Assembly: GCF_021513235.1 (NCBI RefSeq)
Contig: NZ_CP090976.1
Location: 2,480,001 to 2,544,000, forward strand
Source of the DNA: Kaistella sp. 97-N-M2
GTDB taxonomy: Bacteria; Bacteroidota; Bacteroidia; Flavobacteriales; Weeksellaceae
Direction of reading: 5' to 3'
DNA length: 64,000 bases
Numbering within the stretch: the stretch's first letter is position 1; the number at the start of each line of letters is the position of its first letter. The position numbers and the translations under genes were made by a program. The notes under the pieces are model-generated. The model was not told where the DNA came from. It worked only from the letters and a program-made list of their open reading frames with translations, and made no database searches. This document shows positions 25,546-32,509 of the stretch, in pieces.

Positions 25546-26687
25546 TAATTTGGAGTCATTTTGATTTCTTTTCCGTGCGTTTTTCTAATGATAATAGGAA
25601 GCAGGAAAGGAAGATGGGTTATAAAATTCGTTAAAACTTCGGAGAGTTTTGAATGTTCTAAAATACTACCTAAAATTCGGCCATACCATAATCTCTGTTT
25701 AAAATTTTTATTCCAGTTTGAAGAATAACTTTTTTCCATTTCATTTCGCGAAATTTTTCCAGCTAAAAAGTCTATGGTTTGTTCCGACGCTAACTTTGCA
25801 CTGTGAATCGCCATGGCCATTCCATTTCCGCACAAAGGATGAATTAATCCCGCCGTATCACCCATCATTAAAATGTGATTCTCTACATTATCTTTTTTCT
25901 CAAAACATATCTGACTGATCGTTAATGGTTTTTCAAAAACGGCTTCAGAATTTTCTAAAATATTTTTTAAATGTGGATTTTGAGCGACCACTTTTTCCTG
26001 GAAATCTTCGATGTTTTTATATTTTTTGAAGGATTTAAAATTGGTTAAATAACAGATATTGAGCAAATTATTTTCTACTTTCGAAACGCCGCAATAACCG
26101 CCTTTAAAATTATGCAAACCCACAACATCATCCGGAAAATTCCCTTTGTAATGAGATTTAACCGCCAACCAAGGAGATTTATCTTTTAAAAAATCACGGT
26201 TCATTTTCACATCCAAATTGGATCTTTTTCCAAAACCGCCTAAAACGACTTTCGAGGTCAAAACTTTCCCGGAAGCCAAATGAACCTCAAAAAGATCATC
26301 TTTATAATCAACCTCATTGCCCTGATCTTCGATAATCTCGCAGTTTTGAGCTAGGGCTTTTAAATAAAGGGCATGATCCAAAGTATATCTACTGATCCCG
26401 AAACCACCGAGCGGAAGTTTTGTTTTAATCGTTCTCCCAGACTCTGATGAAAATTGTAAAGTTTGGATATGCGTGGGCTTTAATTCTTCAATATTTACAT
26501 TGAGCCATTTAAAATAGGGAAGGACTTCATTGGAAATATATTCGCCGCAAACTTTGTGTTTTGGATAATGATTCTTTTCAATTACAATGACTTTAACACC
26601 CATTTTGGAAAGGTGAATCGCGCTTGTTAAACCTGCCAAACCGCCACCAATAATAATGACCTCGGAATCATATTTTAAATCTGCCAA
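25545..26687 (-). CDS. FAD-dependent oxidoreductase (geranylgeranyl reductase/hydroxylase family)
   Basis: A 380-residue flavoprotein of the PHBH/GGR fold. FAD-binding motif at the N-terminus: EVIIIGGGLAGLTSAIHL (residues 9-26); KHKVCGEYIS follows, and the second FAD contact is MMGDTAGLIHPLCGNGMAMA (about 283-302). Such enzymes hydroxylate aromatic rings or reduce double bonds. With the type III PKS and methyltransferase it matches the SrsA-SrsB-SrsC arrangement, where the flavin enzyme converts an alkylresorcinol to a quinone. It is the first gene of the operon and starts with TTG at 26685-26687, as no in-frame ATG precedes the FAD motif; only a weak TTTG-N23-TACATTTA promoter is visible. 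Confidence 0.82.
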   Translation of the reverse strand: MADLKYDSEVIIIGGGLAGLTSAIHLSKMGVKVIVIEKNHYPKHKVCGEYISNEVLPYFKWLNVNIEELKPTHIQTLQFSSESGRTIKTKLPLGGFGISRYTLDHALYLKALAQNCEIIEDQGNEVDYKDDLFEVHLASGKVLTSKVVLGGFGKRSNLDVKMNRDFLKDKSPWLAVKSHYKGNFPDDVVGLHNFKGGYCGVSKVENNLLNICYLTNFKSFKKYKNIEDFQEKVVAQNPHLKNILENSEAVFEKPLTISQICFEKKDNVENHILMMGDTAGLIHPLCGNGMAMAIHSAKLASEQTIDFLAGKISRNEMEKSYSSNWNKNFKQRLWYGRILGSILEHSKLSEVLTNFITHLPFLLPIIIRKTHGKEIKMTPN

Positions 26688-26780
26688 TTTTTTATTTAAA
26701 TGTAGGAAAAAATCACAGTAAAAAGGTCAAAAAAATATCAGTTATCTTAAAAAATCATTTCGAAAAACGGTGTAGAAATT

Positions 26781-27710
26781 CTATTCTATTTTTTGCCATT
26801 TTTGCTTTTCCGTTATGGAGTGAATCGCATCATAAAATTTTAATAGACCAAGAGAACCTTTCTCGCCGTAATCATAAATTGTCTTTGTTTTTCCATTATT
26901 GTATACTATTTTAGTTTCTATGGCAGAATGATCGCAGCATCCGATAGAATATCTTTCTTTTAAATTTTTGAAATCAATATCATTTAAATACAATGCTAGA
27001 TTTCCAAAATCCTGATTATTATTTCCAAAATATCTTCCTTGTAATTTTTTGTAAAATTTTGAATTTAAAATGATGGAATCTTTTTTTAAAGACAACGTGA
27101 AGTGAATTCCAGGTACATAGCCTCCAAACTGGGTGAATTTAATTTCTGAAATATTATTGTTACTTCTTGTTTTTACAAATTCTGTAAGTTGATTATTTCT
27201 AACCATTAACGTATCAAACTTCAGGATATCATTTAGGTCATCAAATCGTGGTTTGAAATTTAGTAACTTGATTAAATTTTGCCCTTTGTAGTTTATTATT
27301 TTGGCAGAAAAGATATCGTAAACCCTTTTACTACCTGCATTTAAAATTTTGTAGCCAGATGAACTGCTTAGTACGACTATACAGTTTTTTGAATCTTCCC
27401 CAAAAAATGGTCTTACAACGATTTGATTTAAAGTGTCTTTTTCATATTCTAAGTTTACTAAATAATCCTGTTTCCCATCACCATTCAAAGCGGCTTTAAA
27501 TATTGGTTTTAGATTTTCGGTCGCAATTATTTTTCTAAAGGATTTGATTGAGTCGATGAAATTTTCACCATATAAGAAATCTGTCTTTAGTTTTAAATTA
27601 TTATAGTTTTCATTTGTGTGAATTATTTCTAATATTTCTAGATCTGTAAGATCTTTTTTCTCGCAAGATAATATCAGAAACAGCGAAACAAAAAGGAAAA
27701 TATATTTCAT
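26781..27710 (-). CDS. Lipoprotein of unknown function, DUF6438-like C-terminus
   Basis: A 309-residue predicted lipoprotein with signal sequence and lipobox ending LFLILSCEKK (Cys16). A segment near residue 75 reads ALNGDGKQDYLVNLEY, a Ca-binding-like DxDxD pattern. The last 110 residues (HFTLSLKKDSIIL, NDIDFKNLKERYS, KTKTIYDYGEKGSLGLLKF) resemble DUF6438, a Bacteroidetes extracytoplasmic domain without known role. The gene is more AT-rich than its neighbours and has no operon partner, so recent acquisition is possible. The domain assignment is from memory and should be treated as tentative. Confidence 0.55.
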   Translation of the reverse strand: MKYIFLFVSLFLILSCEKKDLTDLEILEIIHTNENYNNLKLKTDFLYGENFIDSIKSFRKIIATENLKPIFKAALNGDGKQDYLVNLEYEKDTLNQIVVRPFFGEDSKNCIVVLSSSSGYKILNAGSKRVYDIFSAKIINYKGQNLIKLLNFKPRFDDLNDILKFDTLMVRNNQLTEFVKTRSNNNISEIKFTQFGGYVPGIHFTLSLKKDSIILNSKFYKKLQGRYFGNNNQDFGNLALYLNDIDFKNLKERYSIGCCDHSAIETKIVYNNGKTKTIYDYGEKGSLGLLKFYDAIHSITEKQKWQKIE

Positions 27711-27749
27711 AATTAAATTTTAAAAAAGAAAGATACAATTTATTGTAAA

Positions 27750-27777
27750 CAAAAAAACCTCACGTTTCCGCAAGGTT
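27750..27777 (-). terminator. Terminator of acs
   Basis: Stem AACCTCACG / CGCAAGGTT (two G-U pairs) with loop TTTC, followed on the minus strand by a U tract, 38 bases past the acs stop. Confidence 0.65.
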
Positions 27778-27815
27778 TCTCTACTAACATTAAATATTTT
27801 CAAAAAAAAAGTTCA

Positions 27816-29723
27816 TCAAATCTTCTCATTCTTAATCTCTTCCACAATCTCCGGGTTCAAAAGTGTAGAAGTATCACCGAAATTGGAAAAATCACCTTCC
27901 GCAATTTTTCTTAAGATACGACGCATGATTTTACCGGAACGCGTTTTCGGCAAGGCAGAAACAAACTGAATTTTATCCAGTTTCGCAATAGGTCCGACAG
28001 TTTCTGCAATTAAATTGTTGATTTCTTTTCGCAGATTTTCTTTGTCGCGACTTTCGCCGGTATCTTTTAAAATTACGTAGCCATAAAGTGCGCATCCTTT
28101 CACATCGTGCGGATAACCCACAATTGCGGATTCTGCGACGGCGGGGTGAAGGTTTACGCTGTCTTCAATCGGCGCCGTTCCAAGATTATGTCCGGAAACA
28201 ATAATTACATCGTCAACACGTCCGGTGATTCTGTAATAGCCAACTTCGTCCCTCAAAGCGCCGTCTCCGGTAAAATATTTTCCGGGGAAAGCCGTGAAAT
28301 AGGTTTCTTTATATCTTTGATGATCGCCCCAAATTGTTCGCGCAATTCCAGGCCACGGAAAACGGATGCACAAATTCCCATCGACTTGATTTCCGGTAAT
28401 TTCGTTGCGTTTATCGTCCATCAAAACAGGCTGAATTCCGGGCAACGGTAAAGTCGCATAGGTCGGTTTCGTTGGCGTGATAAAAGGCAGAGGCGAAATC
28501 ATAATTCCGCCGGTTTCAGTTTGCCACCACGTATCAACAATCGGACATTTTTTCTTGCCAACATGATCGTTATACCAATGCCACGCTTCGTCATTAATCG
28601 GTTCTCCTACGGAGCCAATCACTCTTAAACTCGACAAATCATGTTTTTCTACCCATTCGTAAGATTCTTTTGCTAAAGAACGGATGGCTGTTGGCGCTGT
28701 GTAAAATTGCGTCACTTTATGTTTTTCGATGACTTCCCAAAAGCGATCGGGTTGAGGATACGTCGGAATTCCTTCATAGATGACCGTTGTAGCGCCATTG
28801 GCAAGCGGACCATACAGAATGTAAGAATGTCCCGTAATCCACCCAATATCTGCGGTGCACCAATAAATATCGTTCTCTTTATAATTGAAAACATTTTTAA
28901 AGGTGTAAGCCGTAAAAACCATGTAACCTGCTGTCGTATGCAACATTCCCTTTGGTTTTCCGGTGGAGCCAGACGTGTATAAAATAAACAGCGGATCTTC
29001 TGCATCCATGATGACTGAAATAAAATCCGACGGCGCTTTTTCATACAGAGGCTCCAGCCAAAGATCTCTTCCATCCTTCATTTTAACTTCGCTTCCGGTT
29101 CTTTTCACCACCAAAACTTTTTCCACGGTCGGACATTTTTCTACGGCTTCATCGATAATTCCTTTCAGATCGATGGATTTTGTGCCGCGAAAACTTCCAT
29201 CCGAGCAGATGATCATTTTCGCACCGCAATCATTCACGCGGGATTCCACTGCCTGCGCGGAAAATCCCGCGAAAATTACGGAATGCACGGCACCTAACCG
29301 TGCGCACGCCAGCATCGACACTGCCAGTTCCGGAATCATGGGCAGATAAATACAAACGCGGTCGCCTTTTTTGATGCCTAAATCCCGCAACACATTTGCC
29401 ATTTTGCACACCCTGTCGCGCAGTTCGCTGTAGGAAATATGCTGCGCCTCCTCTTTCGGATCATTCGGTTCAAAAATAATCGCGGTTTTGTCGCCACGTT
29501 CGTTCAAATGCCGGTCAATACAGTTTTTCGTTATGTTGAGTTTGGCATTTTTAAACCATTCAATCCTGGCTTCCTCCATATCGTACCGCACCACTTTAGA
29601 CCATCGCTGGTACCAAACGAAATTCTCATCGGCGATTTTGTCCCAGAATTTTTTCGGGTTTTTAATGGATTTTTTGTACTGTTTAAAATAATCGGGCAAA
29701 TCGTCTATCACGTAATTTTTCAT
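27816..29723 (-). CDS. acs: Acetyl-coenzyme A synthetase
   Basis: A 635-residue AMP-forming acyl-CoA ligase that converts acetate, ATP and CoA to acetyl-CoA. The P-loop-like motif is FILYTSGSTGKPKGMLHTTA (about 245-264); the substrate pocket and hinge motifs are TWWQTETGGIMISP, FTGDGALRDEVGYYRITGR and, near the C-terminus, LPKTRSGKIMRRILRK containing the catalytic, acetylatable lysine. Length is normal (about 635-650). It stands alone between the lipoprotein gene and the pyr operon, which runs in the opposite direction. The start ATG at 29721-29723 opens MKNYVIDDLPDYF. Confidence 0.95.
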   Translation of the reverse strand: MKNYVIDDLPDYFKQYKKSIKNPKKFWDKIADENFVWYQRWSKVVRYDMEEARIEWFKNAKLNITKNCIDRHLNERGDKTAIIFEPNDPKEEAQHISYSELRDRVCKMANVLRDLGIKKGDRVCIYLPMIPELAVSMLACARLGAVHSVIFAGFSAQAVESRVNDCGAKMIICSDGSFRGTKSIDLKGIIDEAVEKCPTVEKVLVVKRTGSEVKMKDGRDLWLEPLYEKAPSDFISVIMDAEDPLFILYTSGSTGKPKGMLHTTAGYMVFTAYTFKNVFNYKENDIYWCTADIGWITGHSYILYGPLANGATTVIYEGIPTYPQPDRFWEVIEKHKVTQFYTAPTAIRSLAKESYEWVEKHDLSSLRVIGSVGEPINDEAWHWYNDHVGKKKCPIVDTWWQTETGGIMISPLPFITPTKPTYATLPLPGIQPVLMDDKRNEITGNQVDGNLCIRFPWPGIARTIWGDHQRYKETYFTAFPGKYFTGDGALRDEVGYYRITGRVDDVIIVSGHNLGTAPIEDSVNLHPAVAESAIVGYPHDVKGCALYGYVILKDTGESRDKENLRKEINNLIAETVGPIAKLDKIQFVSALPKTRSGKIMRRILRKIAEGDFSNFGDTSTLLNPEIVEEIKNEKI

Positions 29724-29831
29724 TCCTCTAATTTTCTTGGTTAAATTTAATTAAATATTTTTCAACATCATATTTTTTAAAAAGATAAACAAGTTTTTCG
29801 TCCTTCAATTTTTAGATCTGAATAAAATTTC

Positions 29832-29839
29832 TATCTTTG
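29832..29839 (+). promoter_or_regulatory. -7 element TATCTTTG of the pyr operon
   Basis: Exact TAnnTTTG match 6 bases before the leader ATG at 29846, so the leader peptide is probably translated from a very short 5' end. Confidence 0.5.
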
Positions 29840-29845
29840 CACCTA

Positions 29846-29914
29846 ATGAAAAGAATATTTCCATTAGACGATTTACACAAAGGCAGCAATGCCGATAATG
29901 ACGATATTTATTAA
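29846..29914 (+). CDS. Leader peptide of the pyrB-carAB operon
   Basis: A 22-residue open frame from ATG 29846 to TAA 29912-29914; it starts MKRIFPLDDL and ends DNDDIY. It is directly after the -7 box and its stop lies one base before the 5' arm of the terminator at 29916. A ribosome at the end of this frame would cover that arm and stop the hairpin forming. This geometry is like the UTP-sensitive attenuation of E. coli pyrBI, though the peptide is shorter. It has no sequence similarity I know of; a regulatory rather than protein function is inferred. Confidence 0.55.
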   Translation: MKRIFPLDDLHKGSNADNDDIY

Positions 29915-29915
29915 C

Positions 29916-29945
29916 AACGAAGCTTTTTTGGCTTCGTTTTTTTTT
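29916..29945 (+). terminator. Attenuator hairpin upstream of pyrB
   Basis: Perfect 8-bp stem AACGAAGC (29916-29923) / GCTTCGTT (29931-29938), loop TTTTTTG, then uninterrupted T to 29945. The pyrB start codon is 17 bases further on, so it sits in the leader of the gene it controls. Confidence 0.75.
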
Positions 29946-29962
29946 ATTCAAAAACTAAAAAT

Positions 29963-30874
29963 ATGCTTAGAACATCTGATCTGTCCGTCGAGAAAATTAA
30001 CAAATTACTTCAGGAAGCCGACGAATTTTCCAAAGGGAAAGTCCTGAAAGCCAAAACTGAAATTTATGTTGCCAATCTCTTTTTTGAAGACAGTACCCGA
30101 ACAAAAACGAGTTTTGATGTGGCTGAACGAAAATTAGGATTGAACGTGGTGCCCTTCGATGTTTCCGCCAGCTCTGTTAATAAAGGAGAATCGCTGTACG
30201 ACACCGTGAAAACTTTAAAAAGTATTGGAATTGATCTTTGTGTAATCCGCCATAAAAAAGAAAAATTTTATGACGAGTTTAAAGGAATTGACATTTCGAT
30301 CATTAATGGTGGCGACGGAACCGGAAATCATCCCTCTCAAAACCTTCTAGATCTGATGACGATTCAACAGGAATTCGGGAAGTTTAAGGGTTTGAAAGTC
30401 GGTATTGTTGGTGACGTGAAACACAGCCGCGTGGCGAATTCTAACGCTGAAGTTTTAAGAAAATTGGGAGCAAAAGTATACTTTTCCGGTCCCGAGCAAT
30501 GGTTTGATGAAGGCACCATAATCAACGGAACTTATTTATCCATAGACGATTTGGTAAAGGAAGTGGATGTCTTGATGCTCTTGAGAATTCAGCATGAAAG
30601 GCACGAAAGCGACGAAAAGCTGAAACTTTCTTCAGAAAAATATCACCGAAAGTTTGGTTTGACTTTAGAACGCGAAAAAGCGATGAAGAAAAAAGCCATC
30701 ATTATGCATCCGGCCCCCATTAACAGAGGTGTTGAGATTGCAAATGAACTTGTGGAATGCAAACGTTCCCGGATTTTCAAACAGATGGAGAACGGAGTTT
30801 TCGCCAGAATGGCTATTTTGAAAACAGCTCTTGAGGCCAAAGGATTCGAGTTCGAACTAAATAAAAAATTATAA
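29963..30874 (+). CDS. pyrB: Aspartate carbamoyltransferase catalytic chain
   Basis: A 303-residue transcarbamoylase that joins carbamoyl phosphate and aspartate, the first committed pyrimidine step. Carbamoyl-phosphate motif [11 protein letters not shown] (about 47-57), the catalytic loop segment [15 protein letters not shown] (His and the family's HPxQ), and [12 protein letters not shown] near the C-terminus are all present. The length fits class C-type catalytic chains without a regulatory subunit; no pyrI is present. It follows a leader peptide and attenuator and is upstream of carA and carB, so the operon supplies carbamoyl phosphate and uses it at once. Confidence 0.95.
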   Translation: MLRTSDLSVEKINKLLQEADEFSKGKVLKAKTEIYVANLFFEDSTRTKTSFDVAERKLGLNVVPFDVSASSVNKGESLYDTVKTLKSIGIDLCVIRHKKEKFYDEFKGIDISIINGGDGTGNHPSQNLLDLMTIQQEFGKFKGLKVGIVGDVKHSRVANSNAEVLRKLGAKVYFSGPEQWFDEGTIINGTYLSIDDLVKEVDVLMLLRIQHERHESDEKLKLSSEKYHRKFGLTLEREKAMKKKAIIMHPAPINRGVEIANELVECKRSRIFKQMENGVFARMAILKTALEAKGFEFELNKKL

Positions 30875-30916
30875 AAATCGCAAAGTTTAAACGGCATTTC
30901 GACCTTTATTTACACA

Positions 30917-30952
30917 GTATAAATGAAAGAAATTCTTTCGTTTTTGCCTTAA
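30917..30952 (+). other. Mini open frame and weak hairpin before carA
   Basis: ATG at 30923 opens a 9-codon frame (MKEILSFLP) that contains the hairpin ATGAAAG / CTTTCGT followed by five T. The context AGTATAAATGAAA recurs at the true carA start (30978-30990). Possibly a second attenuator, possibly chance. Confidence 0.3.
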
Positions 30953-30985
30953 AAATAAAAATTAGAGATCTAGTAAAAAGTATAA

Positions 30986-32068
30986 ATGAAAAAGAAATTA
31001 ATATTAGAATCCGGTGAAATTTTCCATGGAAAAGGTTTTGGAGCCGATCAGGATATTGAAGGTGAAATCGTTTTTAATACGGGAATGACCGGTTATCAGG
31101 AATTGATATCGGATCCTTCCTATTGCGGACAAATTGTTTGCATGACCTACCCGCTCATCGGAAATTACGGAATAAACCGTGATGACTATGAAAGCATCGA
31201 ACCGGCGATTAAAGGTTTAATCGTAAAAGAAGTTTGTGATTTTCCGTCCAATTTCCGAACTCAAATGGATTTGGATGAATTTTTCCAAAAGAGAAATCTT
31301 TCTGGAATTTCTGGAATTGACACCAGAAGATTAACGAGAGTTCTTCGTAATTCAGGCGTTGTAAAAGGAAAAATTGTGAGTGAAGATGCTGACGAAAATT
31401 TAGTTATTGAAGATTTAAAAGCTTCTGTTTTACCGACCGATCAGGTGGCGCAGGTTTCTACCAAAACATCATACGCAAATCCGGGAAGAGGTTTGAAAGT
31501 CGTTTTGGTCGATTACGGTTCAAAACTCGGAATTTTACGCGAACTTGCTCAAAGAGATTGCGACGTGATCGTAGTTTCTCAGGATACCACCGCTGAAGAA
31601 ATTTTGTTGATTAATCCTGATGGAGTAATGCTTTCCAACGGTCCTGGTGATCCAGAAGATGTAAATGGAGCAACTGAAATGATTCAGAATCTTTTAGGAA
31701 AAATTCCAATTTTTGGAATTTGCCTGGGACATCAATTAATTGGTTTGGCTTGTGGTGCAAAAACTTTTAAACTAAAATTCGGACACCGCGGTGGAAATCA
31801 TCCGGTCTTGGACTTGAAGAAAAATAAAGTCGCGATTACTTCTCAAAATCACGGTTATGCCGTCGATCAGGAATCTTTGAAAAACACCGATTTAGAAGAA
31901 ACGCACATCGCTTTGAATGACCGAACCAATGAAGGTTTGAAACATAAAATTCATCCTTGTTTCTCTGTGCAATATCACCCGGAAGCAAGTCCAGGCCCGG
32001 AAGACGCGAATTATTTGTTTGATGAGTTTATTCAATTAATGGAACAATTTAAGAATGTAACAGTTTAA
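30986..32068 (+). CDS. carA: Carbamoyl-phosphate synthase small subunit
   Basis: A 360-residue glutamine amidotransferase subunit that hydrolyses glutamine and channels ammonia to CarB. N-terminal CarA domain (ESGEIFHGKGFGADQDIEGE; GMTGYQELISDPSY), then a class I amidotransferase with nucleophile Cys in FGICLGHQLIGLACG and the His/Glu pair in SVQYHPEASPGPEDA. Length is typical. The last codons (NVTV, stop) lie inside the left inverted repeat of the four-helix cassette, so the original C-terminus may have been replaced. Unlike most operons, carB does not follow directly: a foreign-looking gene intervenes. Confidence 0.95.
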   Translation: MKKKLILESGEIFHGKGFGADQDIEGEIVFNTGMTGYQELISDPSYCGQIVCMTYPLIGNYGINRDDYESIEPAIKGLIVKEVCDFPSNFRTQMDLDEFFQKRNLSGISGIDTRRLTRVLRNSGVVKGKIVSEDADENLVIEDLKASVLPTDQVAQVSTKTSYANPGRGLKVVLVDYGSKLGILRELAQRDCDVIVVSQDTTAEEILLINPDGVMLSNGPGDPEDVNGATEMIQNLLGKIPIFGICLGHQLIGLACGAKTFKLKFGHRGGNHPVLDLKKNKVAITSQNHGYAVDQESLKNTDLEETHIALNDRTNEGLKHKIHPCFSVQYHPEASPGPEDANYLFDEFIQLMEQFKNVTV

Positions 32069-32072
32069 CAAT
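32054..32072 (+). repeat. Left inverted repeat of the four-helix cassette
   Basis: AATGTAACAGTTTAACAAT; its complement matches 32469-32487 at 17 of 19 positions. It overlaps the carA stop codon. Confidence 0.65.
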
Positions 32073-32086
32073 CTAAGTTTCACAAC

Positions 32087-32455
32087 ATGATCAATTTCGA
32101 AAATAATCCATTACTTCAGAAAACGGTTCAATTTTCTTTAGATATTATTGATTATTGTGAATTACTAGAAGAGAAAAGGAAGTTTGTAATTGCAAAACAA
32201 TTATTACGATCTGGAACAAGCATTGGCGCTAATTCATTTGAAGCGCAAAATCCATACAGCAGAAAAGATTTTATTCATAAGATAAAAATTGCTGCAAAAG
32301 AAGTTGAAGAAACAAAATATTGGCTCTTTCTGTGCAAACATTCCAAATCATATCCTTTCGATGAAAAACTGGAAACTCAAATTACCGAAATAGGTAAAAT
32401 TATTTATAAAATTTTAAGCACAAGTTTATCTAAAGATATTCCTCACAATATTTAA
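32087..32455 (+). CDS. Four-helix bundle protein (23S rRNA intervening-sequence family)
   Basis: A 122-residue all-alpha protein of the IVP/S23 family (TIGR02436): LQKTVQFSLDIIDYCELL, IAKQLLRSGTSIGANSFEAQ, RKDFIHKIKIAAKEVEETKYWL. The conserved block RSGTSIGANSFEAQ is the family hallmark. Such proteins are encoded within 23S rRNA insertions in some bacteria, and elsewhere appear singly between unrelated genes; their biochemical role is unknown. Here it lies between carA and carB, 18 bases after carA and 54 before carB, and is bounded by inverted repeats. It is not expected to act in pyrimidine synthesis. The gene is somewhat more AT-rich than carA. Confidence 0.85.
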   Translation: MINFENNPLLQKTVQFSLDIIDYCELLEEKRKFVIAKQLLRSGTSIGANSFEAQNPYSRKDFIHKIKIAAKEVEETKYWLFLCKHSKSYPFDEKLETQITEIGKIIYKILSTSLSKDIPHNI

Positions 32456-32468
32456 CTCTCAATCACAA

Positions 32469-32487
32469 TTTGTTACACTGTTACATT
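32469..32487 (+). repeat. Right inverted repeat of the four-helix cassette
   Basis: TTTGTTACACTGTTACATT, complementary to 32054-32072 with two mismatches. A partial direct copy (AATTGTTACACT) follows at 32492-32503, just before the carB start. Confidence 0.65.
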
Positions 32488-32509
32488 GATAAATTGTTAC
32501 ACTAATTAT

